The notes under the pieces are model-generated. The model did not search any database. It was given only the letters and a program-made list of their open reading frames with translations, and was not told where the DNA came from. A program made the translations under genes and the position numbers. Positions 20,566-29,922 of a stretch of DNA of 58,094 nucleotides are shown in pieces (positions within the stretch are counted from its first letter, which is position 1; each line of letters starts with the position of its first letter). The DNA is taken from assembly GCA_026984775.1 (NCBI GenBank), contig JALSRM010000033.1:1-58094 (forward strand). The letters are read 5' to 3'. The DNA is from Gammaproteobacteria bacterium. GTDB lineage: Bacteria > Pseudomonadota > Gammaproteobacteria > CAJXQU01.

Positions 20566-22008
20566 ATGAGAAGAGCAAAAATTATTGCTACCTTGGGACC
20601 AGCTACCGATGATCCTGAAGTCCTTGAAAAAATCATTCAGGCAGGCGCCGATACGGTTCGGCTGAACTATTCACATGGTACTCATGAAGACCAGGAAAAA
20701 CGTGTCAAACTGCTTCATGAATTGACAAAAAAAACTGGGCGTCACATCGGCATCATGGCCGACCTGCAAGGTCCTAAGATCCGCATCCGTTCCTTCAAAA
20801 ATGGTTACGTTTTCCTTGAAGAGGGCGATGAATTTGTCCTCGATACGGCTCTCAAAGAACAGGATGGTGATGAGCATCAGGTGGGTGTCACATACAAAAA
20901 CCTAGTCAATGATGTCAAAAAGGGAGACAACCTGCTCCTGGATGATGGACGTATCATCCTGCATGTGGAACGGGTTCGAGACACCCGTATCAAGTGCACG
21001 GTCCTTCTAGGTGGCAAGCTTTCAAACAACAAAGGCTTAAACAAAGAAGGCGGTGGCCTCTCTGCCAAGGCACTGACGGCAAAAGACCGGCGTGATCTTC
21101 GCCATGCAATTCAGCTTGGTGTTGATTTTATCGCCCTTTCTTTTCCAAGGGATGCCAGTGATGTTGTTAAAGCCCAACGACTGATCAAAAAGGAAGGAGG
21201 TTTGTGCCGCATCATTGCCAAGATCGAACGTGCCGAGGCAGTTGAGAATGAAACTGAAATCATCGAAACAGCCGATGCCATCATGATTGCCCGGGGGGAT
21301 CTCGGTGTGGAGATAGGGGACGCCGCGCTACCCCCAGTACAGAAACGTTTGATCAAAAAAGCACGTCGAATGAACAAAGTGGTGATCACGGCAACGCAGA
21401 TGATGGAGTCCATGATCGAGAATCACATTCCGACACGAGCCGAGGTCTTCGACGTTGCCAATGCCGTACTTGATGGTACCGACGCGGTCATGTTATCAGC
21501 CGAGACCAGTATCGGAAAATACCCGGTGGAAGTAATAAAGGCCATGTCACGTATTATCTACGAGACGGAAAAACAACGGGGTGCGCAAGGCGCTGACTAC
21601 CGGATTGAACAGCACTTCGAAGGCATCGATGAAACCATCGCCATGGCAACCATGTACGCTGCGAACCATATCAATGCAAAAGCGATCATCTCTCTGACTG
21701 AAAGTGGCAGCACCTGTAAATGGTTGTCACGAACACGTTCAGCAATCCCCATTTTCGCCTTCTCGAGGAGTGACCGAACCTGCCGTCGGGTCACCCTGTT
21801 TCGGGGGGTATATCCGTTCCTTTATGATGTCACCAACAAGGACTTCCTCGAGGTTAACAAGGAAATGATCGATATCCTGAAATATCACAATGTAGTGCAG
21901 GATGGTGATACAGTCATCATCACAAAAGGTGATCTAGCTGGCATCAGCGGAGGGACGAACGGTATGAAAATTGTTCGCGTTGGAGAACTGGTAGAACATC
22001 GCGAATGA
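20566..22008 (+). CDS. pyk: Pyruvate kinase
   Basis: The 480-residue enzyme converts phosphoenolpyruvate and ADP to pyruvate and ATP. It shows the family core: KIIATLGPATDD at the N-terminus, DLQGPKIRIR, the active-site signature around IIAKIERAEAVEN, MIARGDLGVEIG, and TATQMMESMIENHIPTRAEV. The C-terminal domain ends GTNGMKIVRVGE. The glycolytic direction is notable beside a gap-pgk-fba set that could also serve the Calvin cycle. Whether it is co-transcribed with pgk depends on the hairpin between them. Length and motifs are normal. Confidence 0.97.
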   Translation: MRRAKIIATLGPATDDPEVLEKIIQAGADTVRLNYSHGTHEDQEKRVKLLHELTKKTGRHIGIMADLQGPKIRIRSFKNGYVFLEEGDEFVLDTALKEQDGDEHQVGVTYKNLVNDVKKGDNLLLDDGRIILHVERVRDTRIKCTVLLGGKLSNNKGLNKEGGGLSAKALTAKDRRDLRHAIQLGVDFIALSFPRDASDVVKAQRLIKKEGGLCRIIAKIERAEAVENETEIIETADAIMIARGDLGVEIGDAALPPVQKRLIKKARRMNKVVITATQMMESMIENHIPTRAEVFDVANAVLDGTDAVMLSAETSIGKYPVEVIKAMSRIIYETEKQRGAQGADYRIEQHFEGIDETIAMATMYAANHINAKAIISLTESGSTCKWLSRTRSAIPIFAFSRSDRTCRRVTLFRGVYPFLYDVTNKDFLEVNKEMIDILKYHNVVQDGDTVIITKGDLAGISGGTNGMKIVRVGELVEHRE

Positions 22009-22037
22009 TTTAACGTTCGTTCAGCAACAATGTTTAA

Positions 22038-22070
22038 CCACTGAACCAGAAGTGACAGTGGAAGCTTTTT
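22038..22070 (+). terminator. Possible weak terminator downstream of pyk
   Basis: CCACTG (22038-22043) pairs with CAGTGG (22056-22061), with a 12-base loop, followed by AAGCTTTTT. The short stem and large loop make it a modest candidate. The rest of the 206-base gap before fba shows no other gene. Confidence 0.35.
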
Positions 22071-22214
22071 CAAACTATTCATATACTTGTAGCTTCTCCG
22101 TCGGAGGCAAGGCCCTGATTGATACCTAAAGAGGTCTGCAGGTTTTAATGCGTCGAGTTGTACAGCGGCTGGAAAGAGGTCCTGGCAACTCGTTCAACAA
22201 CAAGGAAAAATCAA

Positions 22215-23279
22215 ATGGCAGTCATTTCATTACGTCAATTACTCGATCATGCAGCTGAGAACGGCTATGGCGTTCCGGCCTTCAACGTCAACAACCTCGA
22301 ACAGATGCAAGCCATCATGGCAGCAGCCAATGAAACCAACAGTCCGGTCATCGTGCAGGCTTCTGCAGGTGCCCGAAAATATGCCGGTGCACCCTTTCTT
22401 CGCCACCTGATGGAAGCAGCCGCCGAGCAATATCCCCACATTCCGCTGGTCATTCATCAGGATCACGGTACAAGTCCGGCCGTCTGTCAGCGCTCCATCC
22501 AGCTGGGCTTCACTTCCGTGATGATGGATGGTTCGCTTGGTACCGATGGCAAAACACCGACCACCTATGAATACAATGTGGAGGTAACACGCAAGGTTGT
22601 AGAGATGGCCCATGCCTGTGGTGTTTCCGTAGAAGGTGAGCTGGGTTGTCTTGGTTCACTGGAAACCGGGATGGCTGGCGAAGAAGATGGCGTCGGGGCA
22701 GAAGGCAAATTGACAAAAGATCAATTACTGACCGATCCGGATGAGGCTGCAGATTTCGTTCGTCAAACTAATGTCGATGCACTGGCCATCGCAATCGGTA
22801 CCAGCCATGGTGCCTACAAGTTCACACGGCCCCCAACCGGTGATGTACTCGCCATCGATCGGATTAAGGAAATCCATGCCCGCATCCCTAATACTCATCT
22901 GGTCATGCACGGTTCCTCTTCAGTTCCTCAGGACTGGCTGCAGATCATCAATGAGCATGGTGGTGATCTCGGTGAAACCTACGGTGTTCCCGTTGAGGAA
23001 ATCCAGGAAGGTATCAAACACGGTGTACGCAAGGTCAATATCGATACTGACCTCAGAATGGCCAGCACCGGCTCCATCCGCAAGTTCATGGCAGAAAATC
23101 CAAAAGAGTTCGATCCGCGCAAATATCTGGGTGTTGCCCGTGAGGCCATGAAGGGTATCTGTGTGGCCCGTTTCGAGGCCTTCGGAACCGCGGGTAATGC
23201 TTCCAAGATCAAGCCGATTTCTCTGGAATCCATGTACCAGAAATATGAAAAAGGTGAACTTGACGCCGTTGTCAGTTGA
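22215..23279 (+). CDS. fba: Class II fructose-bisphosphate aldolase (Calvin-cycle subtype)
   Basis: The start is the ATG at 22215 ([25 protein letters not shown]), with AGGA upstream; the frame is open from 22158 but the extra residues are atypical. The 354-residue length and the [12 protein letters not shown]-terminus fit the longer class II subtype common in autotrophic proteobacteria (CbbA-like). Zinc- and substrate-site regions [22 protein letters not shown] and [11 protein letters not shown] are intact. It makes or splits fructose-1,6-bisphosphate, and sedoheptulose-1,7-bisphosphate in related enzymes. It is the last gene of the sugar-phosphate cluster and is followed by a strong terminator. 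Confidence 0.96.
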   Translation: MAVISLRQLLDHAAENGYGVPAFNVNNLEQMQAIMAAANETNSPVIVQASAGARKYAGAPFLRHLMEAAAEQYPHIPLVIHQDHGTSPAVCQRSIQLGFTSVMMDGSLGTDGKTPTTYEYNVEVTRKVVEMAHACGVSVEGELGCLGSLETGMAGEEDGVGAEGKLTKDQLLTDPDEAADFVRQTNVDALAIAIGTSHGAYKFTRPPTGDVLAIDRIKEIHARIPNTHLVMHGSSSVPQDWLQIINEHGGDLGETYGVPVEEIQEGIKHGVRKVNIDTDLRMASTGSIRKFMAENPKEFDPRKYLGVAREAMKGICVARFEAFGTAGNASKIKPISLESMYQKYEKGELDAVVS

Positions 23280-23300
23280 ACCTTTCACATACAGATCACC

Positions 23301-23335
23301 AACAAAAAAGCGACTCTTTAAGCCGCTTTTTTGTT
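23301..23335. terminator. Bidirectional rho-independent terminator between fba and mtdB
   Basis: AACAAAAAAGCG (23301-23312) and CGCTTTTTTGTT (23324-23335) are perfectly complementary, with an 11-base loop. Each strand ends in a T-run, so it can terminate both convergent transcripts: fba from the left and mtdB from the right. Confidence 0.88.
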
Positions 23336-23354
23336 TAAGCTATACCCAATTGTC

Positions 23355-24272
23355 TCAAGCCGTGGCTTCATCCTCCACCGTATGCAACAGGGACACAGCA
23401 TAACGATAGGCATCTTCAAAATCGATCGTCTCTGCCTTATCTGACGTCTGCATTTTCTCCAACAGACCGTATTGAGTCTTGTATTTCAGGTTCCCAATCG
23501 CCAAAGGCCCGATCCCCCGGAAACTGCCGGATGCTGTCTCGACAACAACACCGTTATCCTGGCTTTCAATTCCCTCGACTCCACTGGGTGGCACTGCATT
23601 GGTGTCAGCGGCCACCATCAAATTGGCCGCATGATCGAGCACTTCTTTATCGAGTACGCGAATTCCTGCCTTGACTGCACAAAGAATGATATCGGCATAT
23701 TTGACCGCCTCGATCTTCTCCCTGTGGGTTTCTGCGCTTACCCAAGGCACGTCGACACCGTAACGTTCGCAAAAACGGTTGGCTGCTTTAATATTTTCAT
23801 CTGCTGTCAACTGACACAAGTTGGGCTTTGCCCCTGCCTTGGCCGCCAAAACTGCAGAACAAAGTCCCACCGGGCCTCCACCGAACACGGCAACATTCAG
23901 ACCTTCCATGCCCTTGCCCGTCTGCTCTTCCAGTGTTTTTTCCACGAGCGCAACAACACTGGCCGATGTGGTATAGGCACCGTTCGGATCGGCAAAAACT
24001 GCGGCCTGAAAAGGACCCACCATGGCCTTTTTGGCACTTTCGATCATATCTGTGGCCAAATTGACATCACGGCCACCGATGAAAATACCCGTGTCGTTGA
24101 AACGACCTGGCGCACGACAGAAGATGGCATCCTGGATCGCTGGAATGACATCGCTGTTCTTGATTCCAGTCAGCGGAAGGACCAGATCAAAACCTGAATC
24201 CGCTGCCAAAGTGACATCAAATGGACTGATATTGGTTCCAGGAACCAGCATGTAAAGAATCTTTTTCGACAT
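23355..24272 (-). CDS. mtdB: NAD(P)-dependent methylene-tetrahydromethanopterin dehydrogenase (MtdB-like)
   Basis: The 305-residue protein starts MSKKILYMLVPGTNISPFD. It has the N-terminal domain characteristic of MtdA/MtdB (TLAADSGFDLVLP, FIGGRD) and a Rossmann motif GGGPVG at about residues 131-136 followed by LCSAVLAAKAGA. By family it oxidises methylene-H4MPT (MtdB) or methylene-H4F (MtdA) in formaldehyde oxidation and one-carbon assimilation. No fae, mch or fhc genes are nearby, so the H4MPT pathway genes, if present, lie elsewhere. It is likely co-transcribed with purC and ackA on the same strand, though 494 bases separate it from ackA. MtdB rather than MtdA is an inference. Confidence 0.88.
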   Translation of the reverse strand: MSKKILYMLVPGTNISPFDVTLAADSGFDLVLPLTGIKNSDVIPAIQDAIFCRAPGRFNDTGIFIGGRDVNLATDMIESAKKAMVGPFQAAVFADPNGAYTTSASVVALVEKTLEEQTGKGMEGLNVAVFGGGPVGLCSAVLAAKAGAKPNLCQLTADENIKAANRFCERYGVDVPWVSAETHREKIEAVKYADIILCAVKAGIRVLDKEVLDHAANLMVAADTNAVPPSGVEGIESQDNGVVVETASGSFRGIGPLAIGNLKYKTQYGLLEKMQTSDKAETIDFEDAYRYAVSLLHTVEDEATA

Positions 24273-24530
24273 TTTCCATACCCCGTTTATTAACCATTTG
24301 GAAGTCCTAGACTCCCTGTCCGATCAAGCATCGTATTCCTCTTAACGACAAAAACCGGAAAAACTTGAAGGATATTTAGATCAAAATCCCGTTGGGACTG
24401 GTTTAGCCTCAAACTTTCTCCAAAAAAGACTATCTAAGCTATCCTGGAAATGGAGGTCGGTGTAAACGCAGCCAGGCCATGCTCCGGGGTTGAGTTGACA
24501 GGAAAAATTATCCGCGAGAGATTATTTCGG
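24273..24530. other. Gene-free interval upstream of mtdB
   Basis: This 258-base stretch has no convincing reading frame and no clear promoter or hairpin that I can support. It presumably holds the mtdB leader and, if mtdB is not in an operon with ackA, its promoter. Confidence 0.5.
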
Positions 24531-24716
24531 TCAGCCGTTCTTGTGCCATTGGGTTGATATTTTCTGAGCAAAGCCGGTGGTAATTGTGTAGGCAGCCTTG
24601 TGCTTGACCTTGCCACCTGAGATGACCCTGGCGGCACTGGCTTCTTCATCCGTATCAAGATGGATCGCCAGAGCAGCGTTGCCAGGAACCCGCACCAACA
24701 CATCTCTAAAAATCAA
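24531..24716 (-). CDS. Small hypothetical protein between ackA and mtdB
   Basis: A 61-residue frame starts at a TTG (24716) with AAGGA six bases upstream. It reads as a plausible small folded protein: VLVRVPGNAALAIHLDTDEE followed by a Lys-rich GKVKHKAAYTIT patch. I do not recognise the family. It is 50 bases downstream of ackA and on the same strand. An overlapping frame (24434-24703) is richer in Pro and Arg and looks like a shadow. The non-ATG start and short length keep confidence low. Confidence 0.35.
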   Translation of the reverse strand: MIFRDVLVRVPGNAALAIHLDTDEEASAARVISGGKVKHKAAYTITTGFAQKISTQWHKNG

Positions 24717-24766
24717 ACCGCATCCTTTGGAATCGAATGTTTGGGCTAATGGATGTCAATCGACCT

Positions 24767-25933
24767 TTACTTGAGCACCTCTTCAGTCTCTCTGGTGATG
24801 GCATGTGCTTCGTCAGTGGCTACGACTAGCAATCGCGTTTGGCTGTGATCCGTCGAGATCAGGGCCACCGGTTTTAGCCGATCAACGCTCGCCTCCCGAT
24901 TGCGTTCTTCATGCAGTCTCGCACCAAAAAACCCCAGATGCTGGCATACCTGCTCCCGCACCGAGGCACTGTTTTCACCGATACCTGCTGTAAAAATGAT
25001 GGCATCGACACCTTCCATAACCGCAATATACGCACCGATATACTTCAGCAAGCGATGACAAAAAACCCGGATAGCAAGTTGACACGACTCATCGCCTTCG
25101 GCAGCCCGCTGTTCAATATCCCGCATGTCGTTGCTGATGCCAGACAGACCCAGCAATCCACTTTCCTTGTTCAACAGGTGATCAAGTTCGTCCACTGTCA
25201 AGCCGGCATGCCGTTGCAATGTCAGCAACACGCCCGGATCGATATCACCGCAGCGTGTACCCATCACCAGCCCTTCCAATGGACTCATCCCCATGCTGGT
25301 CTCGACGGAGCGTCCATGTTCCACCGCCGTGATACTGCAACCATTTCCCAGATGGCAGGTGATCAGACGTAGATTCCGCAGATCTTCATGCAAAAAGTCG
25401 GCGGCACGCCGAGCTACCCATCGATGACTAGTTCCGTGAAAACCATAACGCCGGATACCATGTTTTTCCCGTAAATCCTTTGCTATGGCATAGGTGCGTG
25501 CACACCTGGGTAAAGTATGATGAAAAGCTGTATCGAAGACCGCCACATGTGGGCGATCCGGCAGGTGTTTTCTGGCCGCACGGATACCCGCCAGATTGGC
25601 CGGGTTATGCAGTGGCGCCAATGGAATCAGTTCCTCGATCGATCGCTCAACGGTTTCGTCGATTCGTATGGGGGCAGAAAATTTTTCCCCTCCGTGTACC
25701 ACCCGGTGGCCAACAGCGGTCACACCTTCCAGAGAAGTCTGCTGGAAAATAGTTTCAATGGCTTTTTCGTGATCGGCTCCAGGTAAAGGTAGTGTCCAGT
25801 CATCGATCCGGATCTGGCATAGTTGTGTACCGATGCGTTGTGCTTTTGCCCTGAAGATCCGGTCACCTGTTTCTGACTCGAGAATATCGATCTTGACACT
25901 GGAGCTGCCGCAGTTGACCACCAGTACAATCAT
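24767..25933 (-). CDS. ackA: Acetate kinase
   Basis: The 388-residue enzyme interconverts acetate and acetyl phosphate. It has the N-terminal [17 protein letters not shown], the catalytic-region [19 protein letters not shown], and the C-terminal FTAGIGENS. No phosphotransacetylase gene adjoins it. Its start codon overlaps the purC stop by four bases (ATGA), so its translation is coupled to purC, an unusual pairing. It could instead serve a phosphoketolase route or acetyl-phosphate signalling; the sequence does not decide between these. Confidence 0.96.
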   Translation of the reverse strand: MIVLVVNCGSSSVKIDILESETGDRIFRAKAQRIGTQLCQIRIDDWTLPLPGADHEKAIETIFQQTSLEGVTAVGHRVVHGGEKFSAPIRIDETVERSIEELIPLAPLHNPANLAGIRAARKHLPDRPHVAVFDTAFHHTLPRCARTYAIAKDLREKHGIRRYGFHGTSHRWVARRAADFLHEDLRNLRLITCHLGNGCSITAVEHGRSVETSMGMSPLEGLVMGTRCGDIDPGVLLTLQRHAGLTVDELDHLLNKESGLLGLSGISNDMRDIEQRAAEGDESCQLAIRVFCHRLLKYIGAYIAVMEGVDAIIFTAGIGENSASVREQVCQHLGFFGARLHEERNREASVDRLKPVALISTDHSQTRLLVVATDEAHAITRETEEVLK

Positions 25934-26823
25934 TGCGTCAGGCGTTCTTGCACTTCCCGGTATCGTGCAGCCGTCTTTTCAAGGATCTCCTTGGGTAGTT
26001 TCGGACCCGGCGGTGTCTTGTCCCAATCCAGGGTTTCAAGATAGTCTCGCACGATTTGCTTGTCGAAACTGGGCGGGCTGATACCGGTCTTCCATGTGTC
26101 CACATCCCAGAAACGAGAGGAATCCGGTGTCAAAACCTCATCGATCAGAAAAAGATTCTCGTCAGCATCAATACCAAATTCAAATTTGGTATCGGCGATG
26201 ATGATCCCTCTTTTCAGGGCATAGGCTGCTGCTTCCTGGTAAAGCTGAAGGCTGATTGCCCGTACCCTGGCGGCCTTTTCCTCACCGATCAATTCAACGG
26301 TTTTTTCATAGGGAATGTTCTCGTCATGGTCACCAACCGCAGCCTTGGAAGATGGGGTATAGATCGGCTCCGGAAGCCGCTCTGCCTGATCGAGACCCGG
26401 TGGCAACGGGATATCGCAAACCTCACCACGGCTCTGATAGTCCTTCCACCCGGAACCGATCAAGTAGCCACGGACGATCGCCTCGACCGGCAACGGCCTG
26501 AGTTTTCTGACGATAATAGCTCGCTCTTCGACCTGCACCCGTTCCTCCTCGTCAGGGAGGACTTCCTCCAATGTCCGGTTGGTAAGGTGATTGGGAATGA
26601 TATGCTGCAACTTGCCAAACCAGAAGTTGGAAACCGCGGTCAGCACCCGCCCCTTGCCCGGTACAGGGTCAGGAAGAATCACGTCGAAGGCAGAGAGCCG
26701 GTCCGTGGTGACAATCAGTACATGATCTTCATCCACATCATAGATATCCCGGACCTTGCCCCGATAGATCAGGGGCAGGCTCTTGAGTTGGGTTTGATAA
26801 AGGCTTTCAGGTATTCGATTCAA
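25930..26823 (-). CDS. purC: Phosphoribosylaminoimidazole-succinocarboxamide synthase
   Basis: SAICAR synthase joins aspartate to CAIR in purine biosynthesis. Motifs include [40 protein letters not shown] and [13 protein letters not shown] choose the TTG at 26823 as start (protein about 297 residues): AGGA lies eight bases upstream, and the product begins at the usual family position. An ATG at 26862 is in frame and would add 13 basic residues without a ribosome-binding site. The frame stays open to 27033 but there it overlaps the divergent yrfG-like gene. The 3' end overlaps ackA. Confidence 0.95.
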   Translation of the reverse strand: MNRIPESLYQTQLKSLPLIYRGKVRDIYDVDEDHVLIVTTDRLSAFDVILPDPVPGKGRVLTAVSNFWFGKLQHIIPNHLTNRTLEEVLPDEEERVQVEERAIIVRKLRPLPVEAIVRGYLIGSGWKDYQSRGEVCDIPLPPGLDQAERLPEPIYTPSSKAAVGDHDENIPYEKTVELIGEEKAARVRAISLQLYQEAAAYALKRGIIIADTKFEFGIDADENLFLIDEVLTPDSSRFWDVDTWKTGISPPSFDKQIVRDYLETLDWDKTPPGPKLPKEILEKTAARYREVQERLTQ

Positions 26824-26888
26824 TTTATTTTTCCTGTTGACACGGTTCGGCCATTTTCCCATATTGATGCATCTTGTACTATGCCACC

Positions 26889-27569
26889 ATGAAACCTGAC
26901 TGGAACGAAATCGATACGGTCCTGCTGGATATGGACGGAACCCTGCTGGATCTCTACTTCGACAGCTACTTCTGGCTGACCCACCTGCCGAGGCGATATG
27001 CAGAACATTATGGTATCTGTGAGGCCGAAGCAAGGGAACACATCATCCCCAAGCTGCGGGAGAAAGAGGGTACACTGGAGTGGTATTGTCTCGATCATTG
27101 GTCTGACTTGTTCAAACTCGACCTGGCGACTCTGAAGCATGAGGTCAGGCATCTGATCCGCTACCGCCCTTCGGCCAGAGAATTTCTTGAGGCATTGAAA
27201 CGGGGAAACAAACGTCTGGTTCTGGCCACCAATGCCCATCGAGACGTGGTCAAACTAAAATTCCTGCACACCGATCTCGAAGTCTTTTTTGATAATATCC
27301 TCTGCGCGCATGATTTTGGCTGCGCGAAAGAATATCCGGCGTTCTGGAGAGCGATAAGTAAGGTTGAACCTTTTGACCGGAAAAGAACGATTTTTATCGA
27401 CGACAACCTGGATGTTTTGCGGCAGGCGAAATCGTTTGGCATTCGCTACCTCTATGCCATCCATCAGCCCGACAGCCAGAGACCACCGAAGGAAACGGAA
27501 GAGTTCCCAGCGATCAAGGATTTCCGTGATCTTCTTCCCGTCAACGAGGTACGAAGAGAAAATCTCTGA
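26889..27569 (+). CDS. yrfG: HAD-family 5'-nucleotidase, YrfG-like (GMP/IMP nucleotidase)
   Basis: The 226-residue protein (from the ATG at 26889) has the HAD nucleophile motif [11 protein letters not shown]. It also has a helical cap, motif II in VLATNAH, and motif [15 protein letters not shown]. It closely follows the layout of E. coli YrfG, which dephosphorylates GMP and IMP. It is divergent from purC, a purine synthesis gene, which fits a purine nucleotide role. Its 3' end overlaps convergent trmB by 29 bases. A TTG at 26874 is an alternative start; neither has a clear ribosome-binding site. Confidence 0.88.
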   Translation: MKPDWNEIDTVLLDMDGTLLDLYFDSYFWLTHLPRRYAEHYGICEAEAREHIIPKLREKEGTLEWYCLDHWSDLFKLDLATLKHEVRHLIRYRPSAREFLEALKRGNKRLVLATNAHRDVVKLKFLHTDLEVFFDNILCAHDFGCAKEYPAFWRAISKVEPFDRKRTIFIDDNLDVLRQAKSFGIRYLYAIHQPDSQRPPKETEEFPAIKDFRDLLPVNEVRRENL

Positions 27570-28272
27570 CCGTATGGCCGAGACGCAGCCCTCTCCTCTC
27601 AAAACGGGTCATAGGACGCCAAGCTGGACGGGGTGCATACTGAGCGGGGCCGGCAAGATTGATCAAATCTGGATGATCGCTTGTGATCTCAAGAATGTGA
27701 TCAGCATAATCCTGCCAATCGGTCGCAAGATATAACCGTCCTTTTCGCTTCAGCTTTTTTGCCACCAGTGAGAGGAACTCAGGCTGGATCAGACGCCTTT
27801 TGTGATGCCGTTTCTTCGGCCATGGATCAGGGAAAAACACCATGATCCCATCAAAGCTGTGATCCAGAATTGCATCTTGCAGGCACTCCATGGCATCGTC
27901 TCGCAACAGTCGCACATTACTCAATCCACAGGCTCTGATTTTCTGCAGCATACTTCCGAGCCCCGGCAGGTAGACCTCAATGCCGATATAGTCATTATCG
28001 GGATTGGACTGTGCCAGTGAGATGATCGCATCACCAGTGCCGCAGCCGATTTCCAAAAACCGTGGTGCTCGACGCCCGAAAACCCGATCCAGATCGGACA
28101 AATCGGCTTTCCCCAGGCCAAATTGCGGCCATAATTGTTCCACTGCTTGCCGTTGTGCCGAAGTGATGCGCCCCTCACGGCGGACAAAACTTCGAATGCT
28201 GCGTTTGGTCGTGGATACGGAATCGTTCAATTCAGAAAAAGTATCCTTCCAGAGGTGAGGAAGCACTTGCAT
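27541..28272 (-). CDS. trmB: tRNA (guanine-N7)-methyltransferase
   Basis: The enzyme forms 7-methylguanosine at position 46 of tRNA. It shows [11 protein letters not shown], the SAM-binding [12 protein letters not shown], the catalytic-region [17 protein letters not shown], and a C-terminus ending TKFER-like (TRFERRG). I place the start at the ATG at 28272 (about 243 residues), which overlaps the thiG 3' end by 41 bases. The frame extends to 28323 but those residues are unusual for TrmB. It is the last gene of the SPOR-thiS-thiG-trmB unit, an arrangement common in gammaproteobacteria. Confidence 0.95.
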   Translation of the reverse strand: MQVLPHLWKDTFSELNDSVSTTKRSIRSFVRREGRITSAQRQAVEQLWPQFGLGKADLSDLDRVFGRRAPRFLEIGCGTGDAIISLAQSNPDNDYIGIEVYLPGLGSMLQKIRACGLSNVRLLRDDAMECLQDAILDHSFDGIMVFFPDPWPKKRHHKRRLIQPEFLSLVAKKLKRKGRLYLATDWQDYADHILEITSDHPDLINLAGPAQYAPRPAWRPMTRFERRGLRLGHTVRDFLFVPR

Positions 28273-29023
28273 ACCGGCGCTTTGGCATGCGGCCAGCACG
28301 ATAGGCCTCTCGGCCAGCCTCAACTCCTTTGCGCATGGCAGACGCCATCAAGATCGGATTTTTGGCCTCGGCGATCGCCGTGTTCATGAGGACGCCATCA
28401 CAACCGAGCTCCATGGCGATGGCAGCATCCGACGCCGTGCCAACACCGGCATCGACCAAAATCGGTACTTGTGCATTTTCGACTATGGTACGAATGTTAT
28501 AGGGGTTACGGATCCCCAAGCCTGAGCCGATCGGGGCAGCCAGCGGCATGACAGCCACACACCCCATCGCCTCCAGGCGTTTGGCCATGATTGGATCATC
28601 ATTGGTATAGACCATGACCTTGAAACCGTCACGGATCAGAATCTCAGCCGCCTCCAGGGTCTCCGGCATGGCCGGGTACAAGGTTTTTTCGTCACCCAAA
28701 ACTTCCAGCTTCACCAGATCATGACCATCAAGGAGTTCCCGAGCCATATGACAGGTTCTGACAGCCGACTCCACATCATAACAACCTGCGGTGTTGGGTA
28801 GAATGGTATATTGATCCGGACGGATCACGTCAAGTAGATTGGGTTCATCGGTGTTCTGACCGATATTGGTACGCCGAATGGCTACGGTGACGATCTCGGC
28901 ACCACTGGCTTCGATGGCTGCCCGCGTCTGTTCCAAATCGGCATATTTACCCGTCCCCACCAAAAGCCTGGAACGGTATGTCACACCGGAAATTTCAAAA
29001 GTATCGTCGACCAAGGGATTCAT
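28232..29023 (-). CDS. thiG: Thiazole synthase
   Basis: The 263-residue ThiG condenses 1-deoxy-xylulose-5-phosphate, dehydroglycine and sulfur from ThiS thiocarboxylate to make the thiazole of thiamine. Visible are [29 protein letters not shown], the Schiff-base Lys in LVKLEVLGD, and [12 protein letters not shown]. It lies 29 bases downstream of thiS, forming the expected ThiS-ThiG pair. Other thiamine genes (thiC, thiE, thiO) are not in the window. The 3' end overlaps trmB. Confidence 0.97.
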   Translation of the reverse strand: MNPLVDDTFEISGVTYRSRLLVGTGKYADLEQTRAAIEASGAEIVTVAIRRTNIGQNTDEPNLLDVIRPDQYTILPNTAGCYDVESAVRTCHMARELLDGHDLVKLEVLGDEKTLYPAMPETLEAAEILIRDGFKVMVYTNDDPIMAKRLEAMGCVAVMPLAAPIGSGLGIRNPYNIRTIVENAQVPILVDAGVGTASDAAIAMELGCDGVLMNTAIAEAKNPILMASAMRKGVEAGREAYRAGRMPKRRYASASSPLEGYFF

Positions 29024-29052
29024 TTCATTTCTGGGAGTGTTGATTATAGCGG

Positions 29053-29265
29053 CTAACCGCCGCCAATGGCATGCACAATTTCCACCCGATCATTCTCGGC
29101 CAACTGATATGCTGCATGCGCGGATCGGGGGATGATTTTACCATTGACATCGATCGCCAGTCGTCCTTCGATGTTGAGCAGTTGCAACAGTTCGGCCAGC
29201 GAAGTGTTTACTTGAATGGTCTTTTGCTCACCATTAACCGTGATCGTGATCGTTGATTCAGGCAT
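29053..29265 (-). CDS. thiS: Sulfur carrier protein ThiS
   Basis: The 70-residue ubiquitin-like protein ends in GGG, providing the C-terminal Gly-Gly that ThiF adenylates and that becomes the thiocarboxylate sulfur donor for ThiG. The core [12 protein letters not shown] and [10 protein letters not shown] are typical of the family. Its start lies eight bases inside the 3' end of the SPOR-domain gene, so translation may be coupled. It is one residue longer at the C-terminus than many ThiS proteins (GGG instead of GG). Confidence 0.93.
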   Translation of the reverse strand: MPESTITITVNGEQKTIQVNTSLAELLQLLNIEGRLAIDVNGKIIPRSAHAAYQLAENDRVEIVHAIGGG

Positions 29266-29821
29266 CGTCTTTTATACGTAACAGGATATAGTCAAGATTG
29301 TTTGAAGAAAGTCGACGACGAACAATATCCAATTTTGATGGATCTTTATAGGGTCCGACTCGAACCCGAAACCATACCTTCTGGCCATTGATCACCACCC
29401 GCTGGATCTCCACAGGCAATCCGAGCATGACCAGTTTCGCTTTGACACTATCCGCATCGCTGAGCTTCTGGAAGGAACCTACCTGAAAGACGTAGGAACC
29501 TCTTCCTGCCGTTAATTCATCAGAATTTGAAATATTTTTTGGTTTTGGCGGTTCCCATTCGGGCACCTTGACTTCCCGTTCCGGTAGAATGGTATAAAAA
29601 TCGAACTTCGGTTTTTCTGCCGGCACCCCTTCTCCAGACTGAACATCCTTCTCTGTAGGCATTCCTTCAATCCCCTGGGGGCTCGTTTTGATGGCTGACA
29701 TTTTCAGATAGACGACAAATGCTATAAACAGGCCGATGGCCAGGCCGGTAATAAAGGGTAATATAGAACCCCTTTGTGATTTGGCGCTACGATTCCGGTT
29801 AACTTTTCGATTTTTTGACAT
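29258..29821 (-). CDS. SPOR-domain membrane protein (FtsN-like)
   Basis: The 187-residue protein has a short basic cytoplasmic N-terminus (SKNRKVNRNR), one transmembrane helix (about residues 19-41) and a Pro/Glu-rich linker. A C-terminal SPOR domain (about 105-180) has YVFQVGSFQKLSDADSVKA and a second half with WFRVRVGPY. SPOR domains bind denuded glycan strands at the septum. In many gammaproteobacteria an FtsN-like gene lies near priA and argS, and the priA proximity fits; argS itself is not here. The role as FtsN is inferred. Confidence 0.88.
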   Translation of the reverse strand: MSKNRKVNRNRSAKSQRGSILPFITGLAIGLFIAFVVYLKMSAIKTSPQGIEGMPTEKDVQSGEGVPAEKPKFDFYTILPEREVKVPEWEPPKPKNISNSDELTAGRGSYVFQVGSFQKLSDADSVKAKLVMLGLPVEIQRVVINGQKVWFRVRVGPYKDPSKLDIVRRRLSSNNLDYILLRIKDDA

Positions 29822-29922
29822 GGATGATGAGAGTTTGTTAAGTTTTTATGCAGTATATAAATACTAGTACATAACTATAAGTAATATAAGATAATTTTGT
29901 TACTTTTTAATAAAGTTTTCTT
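29822..29922 (-). promoter_or_regulatory. AT-rich intergenic region, probable promoter of the SPOR-thiS-thiG-trmB unit
   Basis: This 101-base gap between priA and the SPOR gene is strikingly rich in A and T compared with its surroundings. It contains several overlapping TATA-like blocks (for example TATATA and TATAAG-like words) on the minus strand. A specific -35/-10 pair cannot be chosen with confidence. Confidence 0.4.

Noticed and set aside
23472-24197. Plus-strand ORF of 241 residues
   Set aside because: It is a shadow of mtdB on the opposite strand with cysteine- and histidine-rich random composition.
24434-24703. Alternative minus-strand ORF of 89 residues
   Set aside because: Pro/Arg-rich with no domain; the overlapping 61-residue frame with AAGGA before a TTG reads better, though it is itself uncertain.
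26056-26892. Plus-strand ORF of 278 residues
   Set aside because: It is antisense to purC and has no recognisable domain.
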